Notes under the pieces: model-generated
What the model was told of the DNA's origin: nothing
Seen by the model: only the letters and a program-made list of their open reading frames with translations
Databases searched by the model: none
Translations under genes and position numbers: made by a program
Part shown: in pieces, positions 11,134-23,496 of the stretch
How positions within the stretch are numbered: the first letter of the stretch is position 1
Layout of the letters: every line of letters starts with the position of its first letter
Assembly: GCF_964340395.1 (NCBI RefSeq)
Contig: NC_135557.1
Span: 4,068,216 to 4,132,215, forward strand
DNA from: Glandiceps talaboti
Lineage: Eukaryota > Hemichordata > Enteropneusta > Spengelidae
Direction: 5' to 3'
DNA length: 64,000 nucleotides

Positions 11134-11200
11134 TACATCTATCACAGTCAATACTACTCATCATGACATCCATGTAACACTTTCAATTTAACCACTCATT
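11068..11200 (-). CDS. Possible antisense first coding exon (DCD-motif copy 2)
   Basis: Minus-strand acceptor TTCTGTTTCAG at 11201, then a short untranslated stretch with a stop. An ATG at 11173 opens MDVMMSSIDCDRCRVTINEQ followed by EQSTTSTKTVGQDIG, and a donor GTAGTT lies just past 11068. The upstream CpG-richer segment (11973-12170) could be its 5' untranslated exon. Homologous to 8371-8470. The protein is not recognised, and the antisense orientation inside the kinase-NHL intron makes a nested gene only a possibility. Confidence 0.3.
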
Positions 11201-11499
11201 CTGAAACAGAAAAACAAATCAAAAAGTTTAAATAATAACTTGTGAAGCATGAAAACCTCAGATTGTGGAAGAAATGCTGGAAAACATACAAAAGACTATA
11301 ACAAATTTGTCCAAGTAAATGATAATGCAACAAAAACAAAGCTAAACGTATCTAACTTTATAGCTGAGTCTGTAAGATGATCACGGTGAAAGTGAAATGA
11401 CTACTTAGATTGCATATAGCTGGTCAGTTGTCAATAAATACTAAAATGGTACGATGAATTTTGTACAAATTCTAGGAAATTAGTTTTTATACAAAGAAT

Positions 11500-11960
11500 A
11501 CAATTTTCATGTAGTTTTATCAAAATAATAAATGTTAATCAAGGATAGAAATTAAAAACTACCTTCAAATTATTGGAGCAATATTATCACTGTTTAGATG
11601 TTTGACAGATTTGTAACCATAGCAACAAGTAATGCTGAATACATTGTGATTATGAATATATTGTATTTTAGGTATAAATGGCAATACCACGGTAGTATTC
11701 TGATTGTCATTGTGACAAGATCAACAACCAAAAAGTGATTTTATCCTTCAAGTAAACTAATAATGTACAGGGAATGTCACAAACTAAAATATAAACTTAA
11801 TCTGTAAAGTTATCAATTTATATGTTTCCATGGAAATAATATCACGCTAGAGATGTTTTTCCTTTTAAAACAAAAAATAACATATATCCAATATCTTGTG
11901 ACAGATGAAAGAAACTTTGATAAATTGTAGGAATGTTACCATGGTTACAAATTAATGTAT
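11500..11960. repeat. Copy of X-box-containing dispersed repeat
   Basis: Contains GTAACCATAGCAAC (about 11615), GTTTCCATGGAAAT (about 11827) and GTTACCATGGTTAC (about 11935) in AT-rich context like 25340-26950. The GTTACCATGGTTACAAATTA end is shared closely with 26216-26240. Confidence 0.5.
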
Positions 11961-11972
11961 TTCAATACATAC

Positions 11973-12390
11973 CAGATCTAAACTGAATGTCTTCCGTAAG
12001 GGCAAAGTTTTGAGATTGTTGTTCCTACAGACAATTGACCGATCGCCCTGAGCACAGTAGCCACGCCCCCTTAGTTACCATTGCTACTATGACAACTTCG
12101 CATGTTTTGCATGGTTTGTCGTAGGCAAAACATGGCGTCCAACGTGGCGATTGCTGAAAAATACTATTCATAATTTGAGAGTTCTTTATTGTTCCACTGC
12201 CACCAAGGCAAAGATGGTGTATCATATGCTTTCCTACGGTCGGTACATCGATGGAAACAATTTATTTTAGTTCGGGTAGTGTCAGTTCATCAAAGTTTAT
12301 CGAAGTCTGAGAAACCACACGGCAGACGCATGTTGAATAAGATTTTACATCATAGCCGTCCCCGTTCCTGTACAGCTGGGTACGTATTTA
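11973..12390. promoter_or_regulatory. CpG-richer candidate bidirectional promoter
   Basis: More CpG than its surroundings, with a CCACGCCCC (KLF/SP-like) box and an ATGGCGTCC (YY1-like) motif. On the minus strand a possible untranslated exon ends at a GTATGT donor (11972). On the plus strand a possible first exon ends at CAGCTGG before GTACGT (about 12380), but no convincing protein starts there. The layout is that of a divergent promoter; the evidence is compositional only. Confidence 0.3.
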
Positions 12391-12789
12391 TTTATTTCAC
12401 TGATGTTTTCATTGATTTTCACATTTCATAGCAATACTATTTGTTTTACAATAAATTCCACTAGGTGACAGTGATAAATCATCAGATGAGAAGTAAACTA
12501 ATATGATTCACCGTTGCATCGCTACGATATAGAATATTAACAAGTTTGTTATTGACGAAAAAATGGTTTGATTTGTATTTTCAATGGTATTACATAACAA
12601 TCACACGTCTATTCCATCAACACAAACAAGTCATTGAGAATGACATAGTCCCGCTATGATTGGGTTTTAAGGAATTATCACTACTCTGATCACGCAACAA
12701 CACTTGAGAACCTAAATCAAACTTATATGTTGTGTCTGCATGCTTGTAGGACATGGAACATGCCTACAACAATAAAGGATGGGTTGGGT

Positions 12790-13284
12790 ATGGGGGATCA
12801 TATCACGATGAAAACGGATATGCACATGTATGTCATAGAACACTGTCCTAATATCAACTTTGAATGGCTTTGGACATAGAAAAATTGCAAACAAAATGGC
12901 TGCTAGGCGGCCATATTGGATCGTTTTACAACAACAATGAATATGCACATGTGACACATGTGTCATAGAACACTGTCTTAATACCAACTTTGAATGAGAT
13001 CTGTTCAAGCATGTCTGAGTTATGGCTTTAGACACGGAAAATTTGCAAACAAAATGGCTGCTAGGTGGCCATATTGGATCATATTATGAAACAATTAACG
13101 TGCATATGTATGCCATTGTATGTTGCCCCTGTACCAAGTTTGAAAAAATCAGTCCAGGCATCTCCAAGAAACAGCTGCGGACGGACGGACGGACGGACGG
13201 ATGGACGGCCGGACGGACGCACAGACAGACGGAACCCAATCCATTATTAGTCTCCATCCCGGACATCGTCCGGCGGGGACTAAT
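12790..13284 (+). repeat. Dispersed family B with (GGAC)n tract and terminal hairpin
   Basis: Two related sub-repeats (about 12830-12990 and 12960-13120) share CAAAATGGCTGCTAGG, GGCCATATTGGATC and the CATAGAACACTGTC/CAACTTTGAATG phrase. They are followed by a (GGAC)n/(AGAC)n tract (13178-13230). The end is a palindrome: ATTAGTC at 13245 pairs with GACTAAT at 13284 around the core CCGGAC-ATC-GTCCGG. No coding. Helitron-derived (HINE/pearl-like) non-autonomous elements of molluscs have this style, but the assignment is inference. Confidence 0.65.
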
Positions 13285-15150
13285 AAATGCAAAAAGTAGA
13301 AACAGCGCAATTTATAGCATTTTACGGTATGAGAGGTCACTTGTTCAACTTGCAGGATACGATTGTGTCAAAAAGTTGAAATAAAGAGTCCTGGCCTGAA
13401 CGGTGTATACGTGCAGTATAGAGGCTTACAGTAGGTAAACTGGGGAAGGCAAAAAAAAAACCCACCCCTTGAATTCACAATTTTAAATGTCAGTCGAGAC
13501 GACCGTTATAACTGCAAAACTCAACGATTTTCTAAAATAACGGTCGCCATCAATTAATCATTCTCTGCACACGACAAAGTCAACTGCAACGTACCATATC
13601 ATTTCTATTCAAAATTATATTTCTCTCACAAGCATTGCACAGTGAAAAATAAAGAAACACTTATTAGACTTGAAAAAATAGACACTCATTTAAGTTTACC
13701 CTACCTCAAACTGTAGTTATTTTGCAGATTATTACTGTCAGATACTCTCAGAGTATTAATTTCTGATAATCATAATCATAACAATAACTTATGGTAATAA
13801 GAAAAACGTTTTTTCCTTTCTGAAGTCCAGTGGAGCAACAAATACTTCCTAATTTTATGTGTATTTTTTTCTATTTGTATATTTATTTCAAACTTGCCTA
13901 GTCAGTGTTAACTTTGTGGCACTAAACAAGTTGTAGCTCTCCAAGAATGGATATTTCTTTGTCTGGCATTTACAAGCAATCATCCATTACATGCACCCCA
14001 CACTGACAAAAGTGAACCAATATGAACTGTGAAGCCAGTGAAGCCCAGATATTTTTTTTAAATAGCAAATATAGAGACGCAAAAAAATATTCCTAGACCA
14101 TAGAATTTGTAAAGTTCGTTTGCATACAACTACAAAGTAGTAATTGATATTTTTTTTACAATCTCTAATTTATTACACATAAGGAAAAGAACTTGAAACT
14201 CACAATTCATGAAGTGATTTAATTATCCAACACCAAATACAAAATCTCCTTAAAATGACAATAACAAGTCCAATGTTTGTTTGTCTTTGATAATGTCTTG
14301 TAATATTTATAAACAGAAAAGAAAGTTTAAAGGAATTGTTACTATTGATTGTCATGAAAAAAGTTGTAGCAAAGTATGAAAGGAGTTTTCATGTAGCTTG
14401 TAGAATATTTTTGATACATAAGCCATGTTATTCATCAGCTGCAAAACTCCTAACTTTAAATCAGAGACACTACAGGATCTCCTTTTTAATTCGTAGTCAG
14501 AGGATTTCAAATGTTAAGACATTTTCATGTGGTTACTTTGTCATTCTGCAAACCAACATCCACTAGAAACCACATCCACTAGAAACCAAATTATAAGAAA
14601 GGAGATGACATTATCATTCATGTTTCATGTATATTTTTGTTTTATTTTACAGGCACCGTCAATGGAAAAAAAATAGCGCAAATATTGCGTTGCCGCACAA
14701 CTTCATGTTCAGGGCAATGATAGATATATAATTTTTTGAAGATTTAAAGTTGTAACCAAAACAAAATTTTCATACCTAATTTCCATCATCATAATCCAGC
14801 CATCCTATGTTGGAAGTGTACAAGACAAGTATAGCAACATCCTAATCAAACTTTAAAGGGATGTGTCTACAAGGTTTTGTACTTCTTTATTTTTTAAAAT
14901 CAATTTGGAACCAAGTCATACCAATGTAACATGTTTAACTTTCTTGGTTGTCTTATTGTAATATTTTAAACACAAGCTACATTCAGTTTATATGGGTAGG
15001 TGATGAAACGGCTGTCTTACAACATATTACATAATCAAGTCATAAACCAAACTGGCCATACTACAGGCTTTACCACCAGAGGAAATAGTAAAGTAAACAT
15101 TATAGTTAATTAACAATGTACTGTCCTCACTGTGTCAGCTATTAATGAGG
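13285..15150. other. Unique AT-rich intronic sequence
   Basis: No gene or strong repeat seen. Short open frames (for example 14336-14566) have no recognisable content. Confidence 0.5.
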
Positions 15151-15159
15151 ACAAATCTA

Positions 15160-15848
15160 CACATTCTCAACAAAGTTAAGCTCAATGTACTGGGTAATTT
15201 CAGAGTTGAAGATTTTTGAGGAAAAGCAATGATATAGAATAACACTTCAGGAAACATCTCACCAAGTTTCAAACTCATTCACTTAGTACTTTTTGAGATA
15301 TAAGTTTTTGACCAAAATTCACATTTTTACACCTTAATTCCATATCACTCATGGAATCATGGTATGCGTAACATATCTTCGTCCATACATCCCTACCCAA
15401 TAAATTTCAGCCCAATCTGCTCAGTGGTTTTGGAATTATAGATTTTTAACCAAAAAGACACATTTTTAGCCCTAATTTGCATATCACTGATGGAATCATC
15501 CCGTCATGGACAAATCTTACTTTACATCCCCTTAAGAATGTTCCCACCAAATTTCGCACCAATCTGCCCAGTAGTTTCTGAGTTTAAGTTTTTTGACCAA
15601 AAATCACATTTTTTTACCCAAATCACACATCTGTGATGCGATCATTTTGATTTGAACAATTTCTCAACTAGACACCCAAGGTAATGGACCCACCAAATAT
15701 CATGGCAATCGGTTCAGCAGTTTTTGAGTTTAAGTTGTTTACACACATACACACACACACACACACACACAGACAGACAGACAGACAGACAGACAGACGC
15801 CGGGCGATCCCTATAGCACTACTGAACCTCAGTTCAGTTGTGCTAAAA
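15160..15848 (-). repeat. Family A copy, reverse orientation, with (CAGA)n and hairpin end
   Basis: The body matches 56200-56700 and 59500-60000 on the opposite strand. A (CA)n run (15741-15768) and (CAGA)n run (15769-15797) lead to a terminal imperfect hairpin at 15811-15845 (TATAGCACTACTGAAC pairing with GTTCAGTTGTGCTA). The same hairpin end occurs at 55948 and 59351. The chance frame 15684-16046 is not a gene. Confidence 0.8.
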
Positions 15849-15879
15849 AGCGCATCGTCGTACCACTTTAGACAACATT

Positions 15880-16845
15880 TCCTGACGAGAAACTATTTTT
15901 TCCTTTTTAGTGGCCTACAAAAATATGCCAATAATTTATTAAAACTAAAAGCTACATCAATAATATTTTCAGGACAAGTGTGCTTTGGTATCGCAATGCA
16001 TGTAGCAAATTGTATTGAATTTGAAGTGTGCATTCTTGAGATATAGCCTACTTACCGAAAACCATTAATTATGTAAATCAGTTCTTGTCTCTACCCTACA
16101 GAACACATGCAATAAATTTTGTTTGAATTGAGCCAGTCGTGTTTTAGGAAATGGTGATAAAGTCGCACCACTTTTGAAGACATTTCCTGATGAGGAACTA
16201 TTTTTATCTTTTTTGTGGCCGATCGAAAATATGCCAATAAGTTATTAAAACTAAAAGCTACATTAGTATTATTTTCAGGACAGGTGCGCTTTGGTATCGC
16301 AAATGTGTGTACCAAGTAATGAATTTGAAGCGTGTATTCTTGAGATATAGCCTAATTACCGAAAATCATTAATTACGTAAATTGCTCATTAATATTCACG
16401 AGATTTTTACCAAAACCTAATCAAGTCTTGCCATTACCCTACGGAATACGTCTTCAAAATCTCATTTGCATTGAGCAAGCGTTTATGGAGAAAACGATGA
16501 CACAGATCCTTTAATGTCCATGACGATCTTGTGTACACTGTACCGAAAATATGCCAATATCTTATTAAAATCAAAAGCTACATTAATAATATTTTCAGGA
16601 CAGGTGCATTTTGGTATTGCAAATGTGTGTACCAAGTTATAATGAATTTGAAGCGTGCATTCTTGAGATAAAGCCTAATTACCGAAAATCATTAATTATG
16701 TAAATTTCTCATTAATATTCATGTGATTTTTACCAAAATCTAATCAAGTCTTGCCATTACCCTACGGAATATGTCTTCAAAATCTCGTTTGCATTGAGCA
16801 AGCTGTTATGGAGAAAACGATAACACAGACAGACAGACAGACACA
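15880..16845. repeat. Three diverged copies of a roughly 330-bp unit
   Basis: Each unit contains ATTAAAACTAAAAGCTACAT, TATTTTCAGGACA(A/G)GTG, TTGGTAT(C/T)GCAA, CTTGAGATATAGCCTA and CCGAAAA(C/T)CATTAATTA. Units begin near 15930, 16240 and 16560. The last ends at an (ACAG)n/(AC)n tract (16820-16852). A degenerate tandem of a dispersed family next to family A. Confidence 0.8.
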
Positions 16846-16937
16846 CACACAGACTTCCACCCATAAATATATCTCTTCCATATGAAAGAAAAAATCAAAG
16901 TTTGTATTCTGAGGTTACCCAAACAGACTTATTGACC

Positions 16938-17590
16938 AGTGAAAACTGTGGTTTCTGGTTGACTACCTTACCAGGTATGAATAAAACAAAACCTGAATGC
17001 CTCCCGTAAGGGAATCACTACAGTGAAAACTGTGGTTTCTGGTTGGCTACCTTACCAGGTATGAATAAAACAAAACCTGAATGCCTCCCGTAAGGGAATC
17101 ACTACAGTGAAAACTGTGGTTTCTGGTTGACTACCTTACCAGGTATGAATAAAACAAAACCTGAATGCCTCCCGTAAGGGAATCACTACAGTGAAAACTG
17201 TGGTTTCTGGTTGGCTACCTTACCAGGTATGAATAAAACAAAACCTGAATGCCTCCCGTAAGGGAATCACTATTATAGTGAAAACTGTGGTTTCTGGTTG
17301 ACTACCTTACCAGGTATGAATAAAACAAAACCTAAATGCCTCCCGTAAGGGAATCACTACAGTGAAAACTGTGGTTTCTGGTTGACTACCTTACCAGGTA
17401 TGAATAAAACAAAACCTGAATGCCTCCCGTAAGGGAATCACTACAGTGAAAACTGTGGTTTCTGGTTGGCTACCTTACCAGGTATGAATAAAACAAAACC
17501 TGAATGCCTCCCGTAAGGGAATCACTACAGTGAAAACTGTGGTTTCTGGTTGACTACCTTACCGATTTACCAGGTATGAATAAAACAAAA
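16938..17590 (+). repeat. 84-bp tandem array, about 7-8 copies
   Basis: The unit starts CAGTGAAAACTGTGGTTTCT and includes GGTTGACTACCTTACCAGGT and CCTGAATGCCTCCCGTAAGG. Units differ mainly by GACTACC/GGCTACC. Its complement contains CATTCAGGT and CTGGTAAGGT, which look like splice donors. The piece CTGAATGTCTTCCGTAAGGG near the candidate exon at 11973-12170 is clearly related to the unit, so the array may descend from an exon/intron junction copy. Confidence 0.95.
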
Positions 17591-17599
17591 TAACTGACT

Positions 17600-20500
17600 G
17601 AAGAATTACACCAAGTATCATAAAAATGTTGATATGGTCACAAATTTTGCAAAGAGAAATTATTTGGCATTTCTCTGTTGCCATGGAAAATCACTTTTAA
17701 AATATCCAGTCATTTCTATATTCATCTCAATTCTATTTTCTTCACAGTTTTTGTTTTACAAATTTACAACAACAAAACCCTGGTACAATCCTTGCAGGAA
17801 TTGTCTACAGATCTGCTTCAGATTATTTCACAATTGTGTGGTTCTGATTACGTTTAAGGTGGAGATGCACAAAGGGAAGGTTTTAAGGGTGACATATTTT
17901 CAAGTTATTGTTTCCCAACAATGAATAAAGTTTACACCATCAACCCAAATATTTTCTGAAAGGTTTTTCTCTCCTCTTAAATGCTATTGTATTTTCTATT
18001 GTCTTTGACTGAAAGTGAGAGTTTGTTTAAGGTATGAATAGAGGTGTCTTGATTATCTCAAGGCGCCAATATAAACGCCTTGGAAGAGACCACCTGTCAC
18101 CCGATTTTCCATTTCTTTGGTGTTTTAGAATGTTCACTTCACACATAACAAAAGTGTGTCTCACTTTTTTCTGCCATCTGTCGTTCTTTTACAACATGCC
18201 TCAAAAGTTGACAAATTATAATGAGAAGCTTATTGACAGATTTTTCTCACTTAATCATCAATTTCACACGTAATAGAGCGAACTTACAAATTCTGAGACA
18301 CACTGTGTAAGAACAATACCTCAGAAAGTACCAGCGAAAATTTCAATTGATTGCGAGGAAGTACTGTCGACATCGAGACTTTAGAACTTAGTCTGGGGGC
18401 TTGAAAATGTAAACGGAGAAAATGCCGATTTTCGAAATACAGCGTAAAATTTGACTTGCAGAAGATTTCCTGGCGTGTCATGCAATAAAAATATCACCAA
18501 GCAGTTGATAAAATGAGTCTTCAGTTATTCCAATTGTCGTTTTGATTAATACAAGTGTAGCATCGTAGAAACACGGCAAATCGAGGTCGTTCGACTGGAA
18601 TGTTATACACGAGATCACGTTGCAAATGGCGCGGAAGCCCAGTTTATTGACGTCATCTCATTAATTAGTAATCAGAGGCGTGGCCAAAGTCAAGTCCAAG
18701 GTTATTATGATGTTACTCTGTCCGGCGGCAGATCCACGGTGCTATGCCCTGTGTGTCTAAACTTCACTTTTCCCGGAAGCACTTCCCGATACAAATATTT
18801 CGTTTTGAATTTCGGAATAACTGCATTAATTTTGCTCAGTTTCGAACGTCAAACACTCAAAATTTCGTAACTAGATGAGATGTAGTAGCATGGCCACTTT
18901 CTAAACCACGGCGGAATCACCTTGTTACTATTTCGTTCAAAATATTGTCTAAAGCTTCGAATGTGCGATGAAAGGGGTAACCTACATGATTTCACACATT
19001 GTCACATAAATTTAGTCAAAAAATTAGTGTCTGCTTACGTCTGTACGTACACACTCCATTAAATCCAAAAGGGGAAATTTTGCCTGAATTTGGCTGTTAC
19101 AATAAACCCAAAATCTTTCCACACAGCTAGCTTGCTACAAATTACATGTAAAGCGTTTTCTTGTTGTGGTGTCTTTCGCGTTTGATTGTCTGACGCATTG
19201 CATTGCTCATGTTGGCATCTGAAAATGGCTAAGTCTTTTGATTAAAAATAACTTTCAATATGTATTGGCACATCACTGCATATCAGACACATCGACTGAT
19301 ATCGTAGACAGACGGATAAACAAAACTAGACTCGATTGTTACGGACGGGTATACGGGTATGTTTGGAAAATTGAAATCGCCAATAGAAATACTTAAGCTC
19401 GGGTGATACTCGCCATTCAGTATAACTCGGAGGAGTACAAGCACGTGAACATTGACTGTTTTCTGGAAATAGGACAAGTCTAGTCAATCATAAAACAACC
19501 TTAACCGACATTTTGTAAGAACACGGAAGGAAAATAATAGGAAAATCAAAGACATTTTAAAACCAACTCGAAATCGGAGATGCGAGATATTATGGAAGTA
19601 TTCCGGAAGTACAAATTAAAGCAAGCTCAGATTGCAGTGCGTTGGTGATTGTTAGTGCATACGCTACTCGTGAAGTTTATTTTGAACCGAGATTTCCTGA
19701 TTCAGTCAAAACACGGCCCAATATGTAAACCATAAAAAATTGTCATCTATCTAAAGATTTTGGTGTGTTCAAATGTCTGTAATGATCGATCAACCGACCG
19801 AAAGCATGACGTGTGTACATTGTACCGTACGTATTGATTTTCACAGCGAGTATGCACTGACTCTGTGTCGCGCCGGAAGGTTCTGAAACTACTGTAGACA
19901 GTTACTAATTCACAGGATTTTGGAGTACGTGATTGAAATGTGTCAGCTTACATTTGACCGTGACCAGCAAAGTATCAACAGTTTTCAAAGTACAAGAATC
20001 AGATATTAGGACGTGAGCAGTAAATCTTGAGACGGTGTACGAAACTAGGTCATCAGTGAATTTCGGAAACGTATGGTAAAATATCTTTGAGAGGTTTTAC
20101 TCGTTTGTTCATATGAGTTATACAGATATTTTTGACGTTATTAACGTTGCGATGTAACTACTAGAAGAGAAATAAAGTTACGCCCGGGATGCCAACATCT
20201 TTTTCTTTCCTTCATGGTACCGTCATTGAGATATCTCCCCTTTTACTCCATATGCCGGTGGTTACAGTGCTAGTGATTCGTGTGTGATCTGAGCATGCGC
20301 GAATTTGACACCGCGTATATTTTGCATAATCCTCTGTCAATCGTCTTAGTTGTATGCAAATATCGTGAGTTTATAGTGTTAAAATAGGGCTTCTTTTAGC
20401 GTTTTGGTACCCGTGCATTTGTTGACTTCTTTTTTTCATGATTTTTCGGGATTTGCAAAACTCAAACCCAGTCCAGTTTTCTCTGGTTGATAGAAGAATA

Positions 20501-20680
20501 TTTACTATGGCAAAAGAGCACATAATCTCAAAAATGGTCAAAATAACGATTTTTTTTGTGCATCTCCACCTTAATTTTAGAATGGTGGGATCAGTAGATT
20601 GTTATTTTTATTTATTTTTATTTATTTTAATGTGTAAGTGTCAAGTTTAGATAGTTACTGTTGTTTTCCATATGGTCTCT
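17600..20680. other. Mostly unique intronic sequence with a CpG-richer stretch
   Basis: About 3 kb without a recognisable gene. The part from 18430 to 20350 has noticeably more CpG. It includes a full CRE palindrome TGACGTCA at 18648-18655 and ETS-like CCGGAAG sites (for example about 18770 and 19600). It may be regulatory or a promoter of an unrecognised transcript. No open frame here looks like a real protein. Confidence 0.35.
18648..18655. promoter_or_regulatory. CRE palindrome
   Basis: Perfect TGACGTCA within CpG-richer sequence. The match to the CREB/ATF consensus is exact, but function is not shown. Confidence 0.35.
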
Positions 20681-20694
20681 GTGTTATTATCTGA

Positions 20695-21097
20695 TCAAAA
20701 GCCATTACAGAATAAGATTAGAAGAATAGTTGTATATATTGTCTTTTTTAAGTTGATGTCAGTTTCTGATCTACAGCCATTACAGATTAGAAGAACAGTT
20801 GTATATATTGTCTTTTTTAAGTTGATGTCAGTTTCTGATCTACAGCCATTACAGATTAGAAGAACAGTTGTATATATTGTCTTTTTTAAGTTGATATCAG
20901 TTTCTGATCTACAGCCATTACAGATTAGAAGAACAGTTGTATATATTGTCTTTTTTAAGTTGATGTCAGTTTCTGATCTACAGCCATTACAGATTAGAAG
21001 AATAGTTGTATATATTGTCTTTTTTAAGTTGATGTCAGTTTCTGATCTACAGCCATTACAGATTAGAAGAACAGTTGTATATATTGTCTTTTTTTAA
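20695..21097 (+). repeat. 69-bp minisatellite, block 1 (about 6 copies)
   Basis: The unit is AAGTTGATGTCAGTTTCTGA, TCTACAGCCATTACAGATTA, GAAGAACAGTTGTATATATT, GTCTTTTTT. Its period of 69 is 23 codons, so the repeat stays open in several frames and gives illusory 23-residue repeat proteins on both strands. Continuous with blocks 2 and 3 except for two insertions. Confidence 0.97.
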
Positions 21098-23465
21098 GGC
21101 TGCTTTCACAAAAACTTGTTGGGGGGGGGGGAGATTTTTTGTAAAACCCTAATTTTTTTTCAAGTACCCCCCTGCCATATTCCAACATTTTTCAAGTACC
21201 CCCCCCCCCCCTGCCAAAGCCCCAAATATTTCAAGTACCCCCCACCCGAATAAATTTTTTTTGGAATACTCTTCCTATGCTGTAACATTCCATACCGAGT
21301 ACAAAACTGTACATAATACACTTAATACCAACTTTATCCATTATATATATAATCAATTTGTATATTGTGTGTATATATATACACAAACACCAGTTAAAAC
21401 AAAATGTTATGTTAACCAGTGCATTGCCTTTCCAAAAAAACAACATATACTTGCAAATGAATTACACTTTGAATAACTCTTGTAAAATGATCAGCAGACC
21501 AACCGAGTCTTTGTTTTCTGTTCAATATTGTATTAGTACATTATACTAGTAGTGTTACAGTTGAATGTCATTTTATTTGTATTTGCAAATATTGTGATGC
21601 ACATGTTATCTAAAGAGAGTTTTATACTGTATTGTTACAGTTTAGTTTCCTAAATGTGTGCTAAAAGAAATCAAATTGGTCTAAATATTAAACACTGAAA
21701 AAACTCTTGATAAAATGCATTGCCATGTATCCCGTTCTTGTTTGATGTAAATTAGTTCAATATAATGTCAAAAGAAAATAAATGTCCGACTCAAAAATGC
21801 CAGCCACATTTCATCTAACAGAATAGGAATCAAGTGATATATATTAGTGGTAATGATAATTATTAAGATGGCCCTATTATCATAGTAATCATATATCTTA
21901 ATGAACCTGGTAATACATTTACCTTGTAAGAGCCTGATTATTGGACTGGTTTTGACGTTAGATTACAAAGGTGAATGCAGGATTTTAAACAAAGTCTCAG
22001 AATGTGTTTATTTAAATTTTTGATTTCCAAGTGGTAGCTCTCCTTCCAGATCTTGTGTATATAAACATGGCATTGTCATCACCATCATCAGACCCAATTT
22101 CTCCTTCAACTTCATCAGAGTTGGAACTAGCTGTATCATCATTCTCACTGCCACTGTCATCAGATGACAAATCACTCTCACTTTCTTTAGATTGATAATA
22201 GTGGCATCTTACAGCCTCAACTTTGTCTATTTTGTGCATTCCTGCCACAGCTGGAATTTCATAGTTGGAAAGGTACTTATCAAGTTCTTTCACTTTCAAT
22301 CTGGAAATGTCACTGTTTTTGACAAGTGCATCCCAGTCATATTCATCAAATTTTTTTCAGCACGTTGCTCCCTTTCTTTCATTCTTTTTCTTTCCCTCAT
22401 AGAGGCAAGTGTTCTCTGTTGTTCTAAATGAAGGATTGCTCCCTTTAATATCTCTTTCTTGACAACAATTTCTTGCTCAATTCGTCAAGTTTCTCAACAT
22501 TTTTACTTGACACTAACCCTTTACTATACAGGTGTTTTAGTTGTGCACGGGGTTGGAAGTCATCTGGTGGTCTTTCACTACCATCATCTCTTGTTAATGG
22601 TGTTGAGAATATATCCATATAGTGTCAAAGTTTATTTATTTATCTTTATATTTACAAGTAAAAGTATATTCATGCAAAGTTGAAAAGTATGTGCAAAAAA
22701 GTTATTTTACTTTTTCTCTGTTAACTCAGCTTGTGAGATATTGTCTTCTGTTTCACATGTAGCAGACGTTGCCAATATGCTAATTTTAGGAAATATTTAG
22801 AATGTGTTATTAAAAGTTTGTGTTGAAAATTATAGTCATATCTATAGGATGAAAAAATACCTTTCACAGAAGTTTTTGATACTTGTCAAGTATGTTTTAG
22901 TGCAGGTGCATCTTTTACATTTTGATGGCAGGCTGAGATGAACCTGTTCCAAATCTTTTTTTTTTTTTTTAACTTCCAAGAGCTGCAAATGTAAAATGTT
23001 GCCTGTCATTTAATACTAGTAAGAATTTACATGAAAAAGTTACATATCATTGTGAAAACCACAAACCAAAACACAGTCATGTCACAAAGAATATTTTCAG
23101 TACAGTGTAACGGCATTTTCACACATTAAATGAACCAAATTTCAGTAGATAGTAGTGTACATGAATGACACTGGTATTTTCAGACAAAAAACAATCTGTA
23201 CCACTCAATTCGCCCATTTCAATTTATCATTACATTAACAGTTTATTAAAAGAAAATCAAAATTTGACTGTTTTTGTTTTTCAGTTTACTAACTTGTGAG
23301 TAACTGTTGTTTGTAGCTGTTGTTGTTGTTGTTGTTTTTGTTGTTGTTGAAAAAAGAAGACCAACATTTTAAAAGCTTATTTTCCCATGTTTGAAAAGTC
23401 ATGATGTCAATTTATTTTCAGGTACCCCCTACAACCCATAACATTTTTTCAGGTAGCCCCCCCCC

Positions 23466-23496
<31 letters not shown>

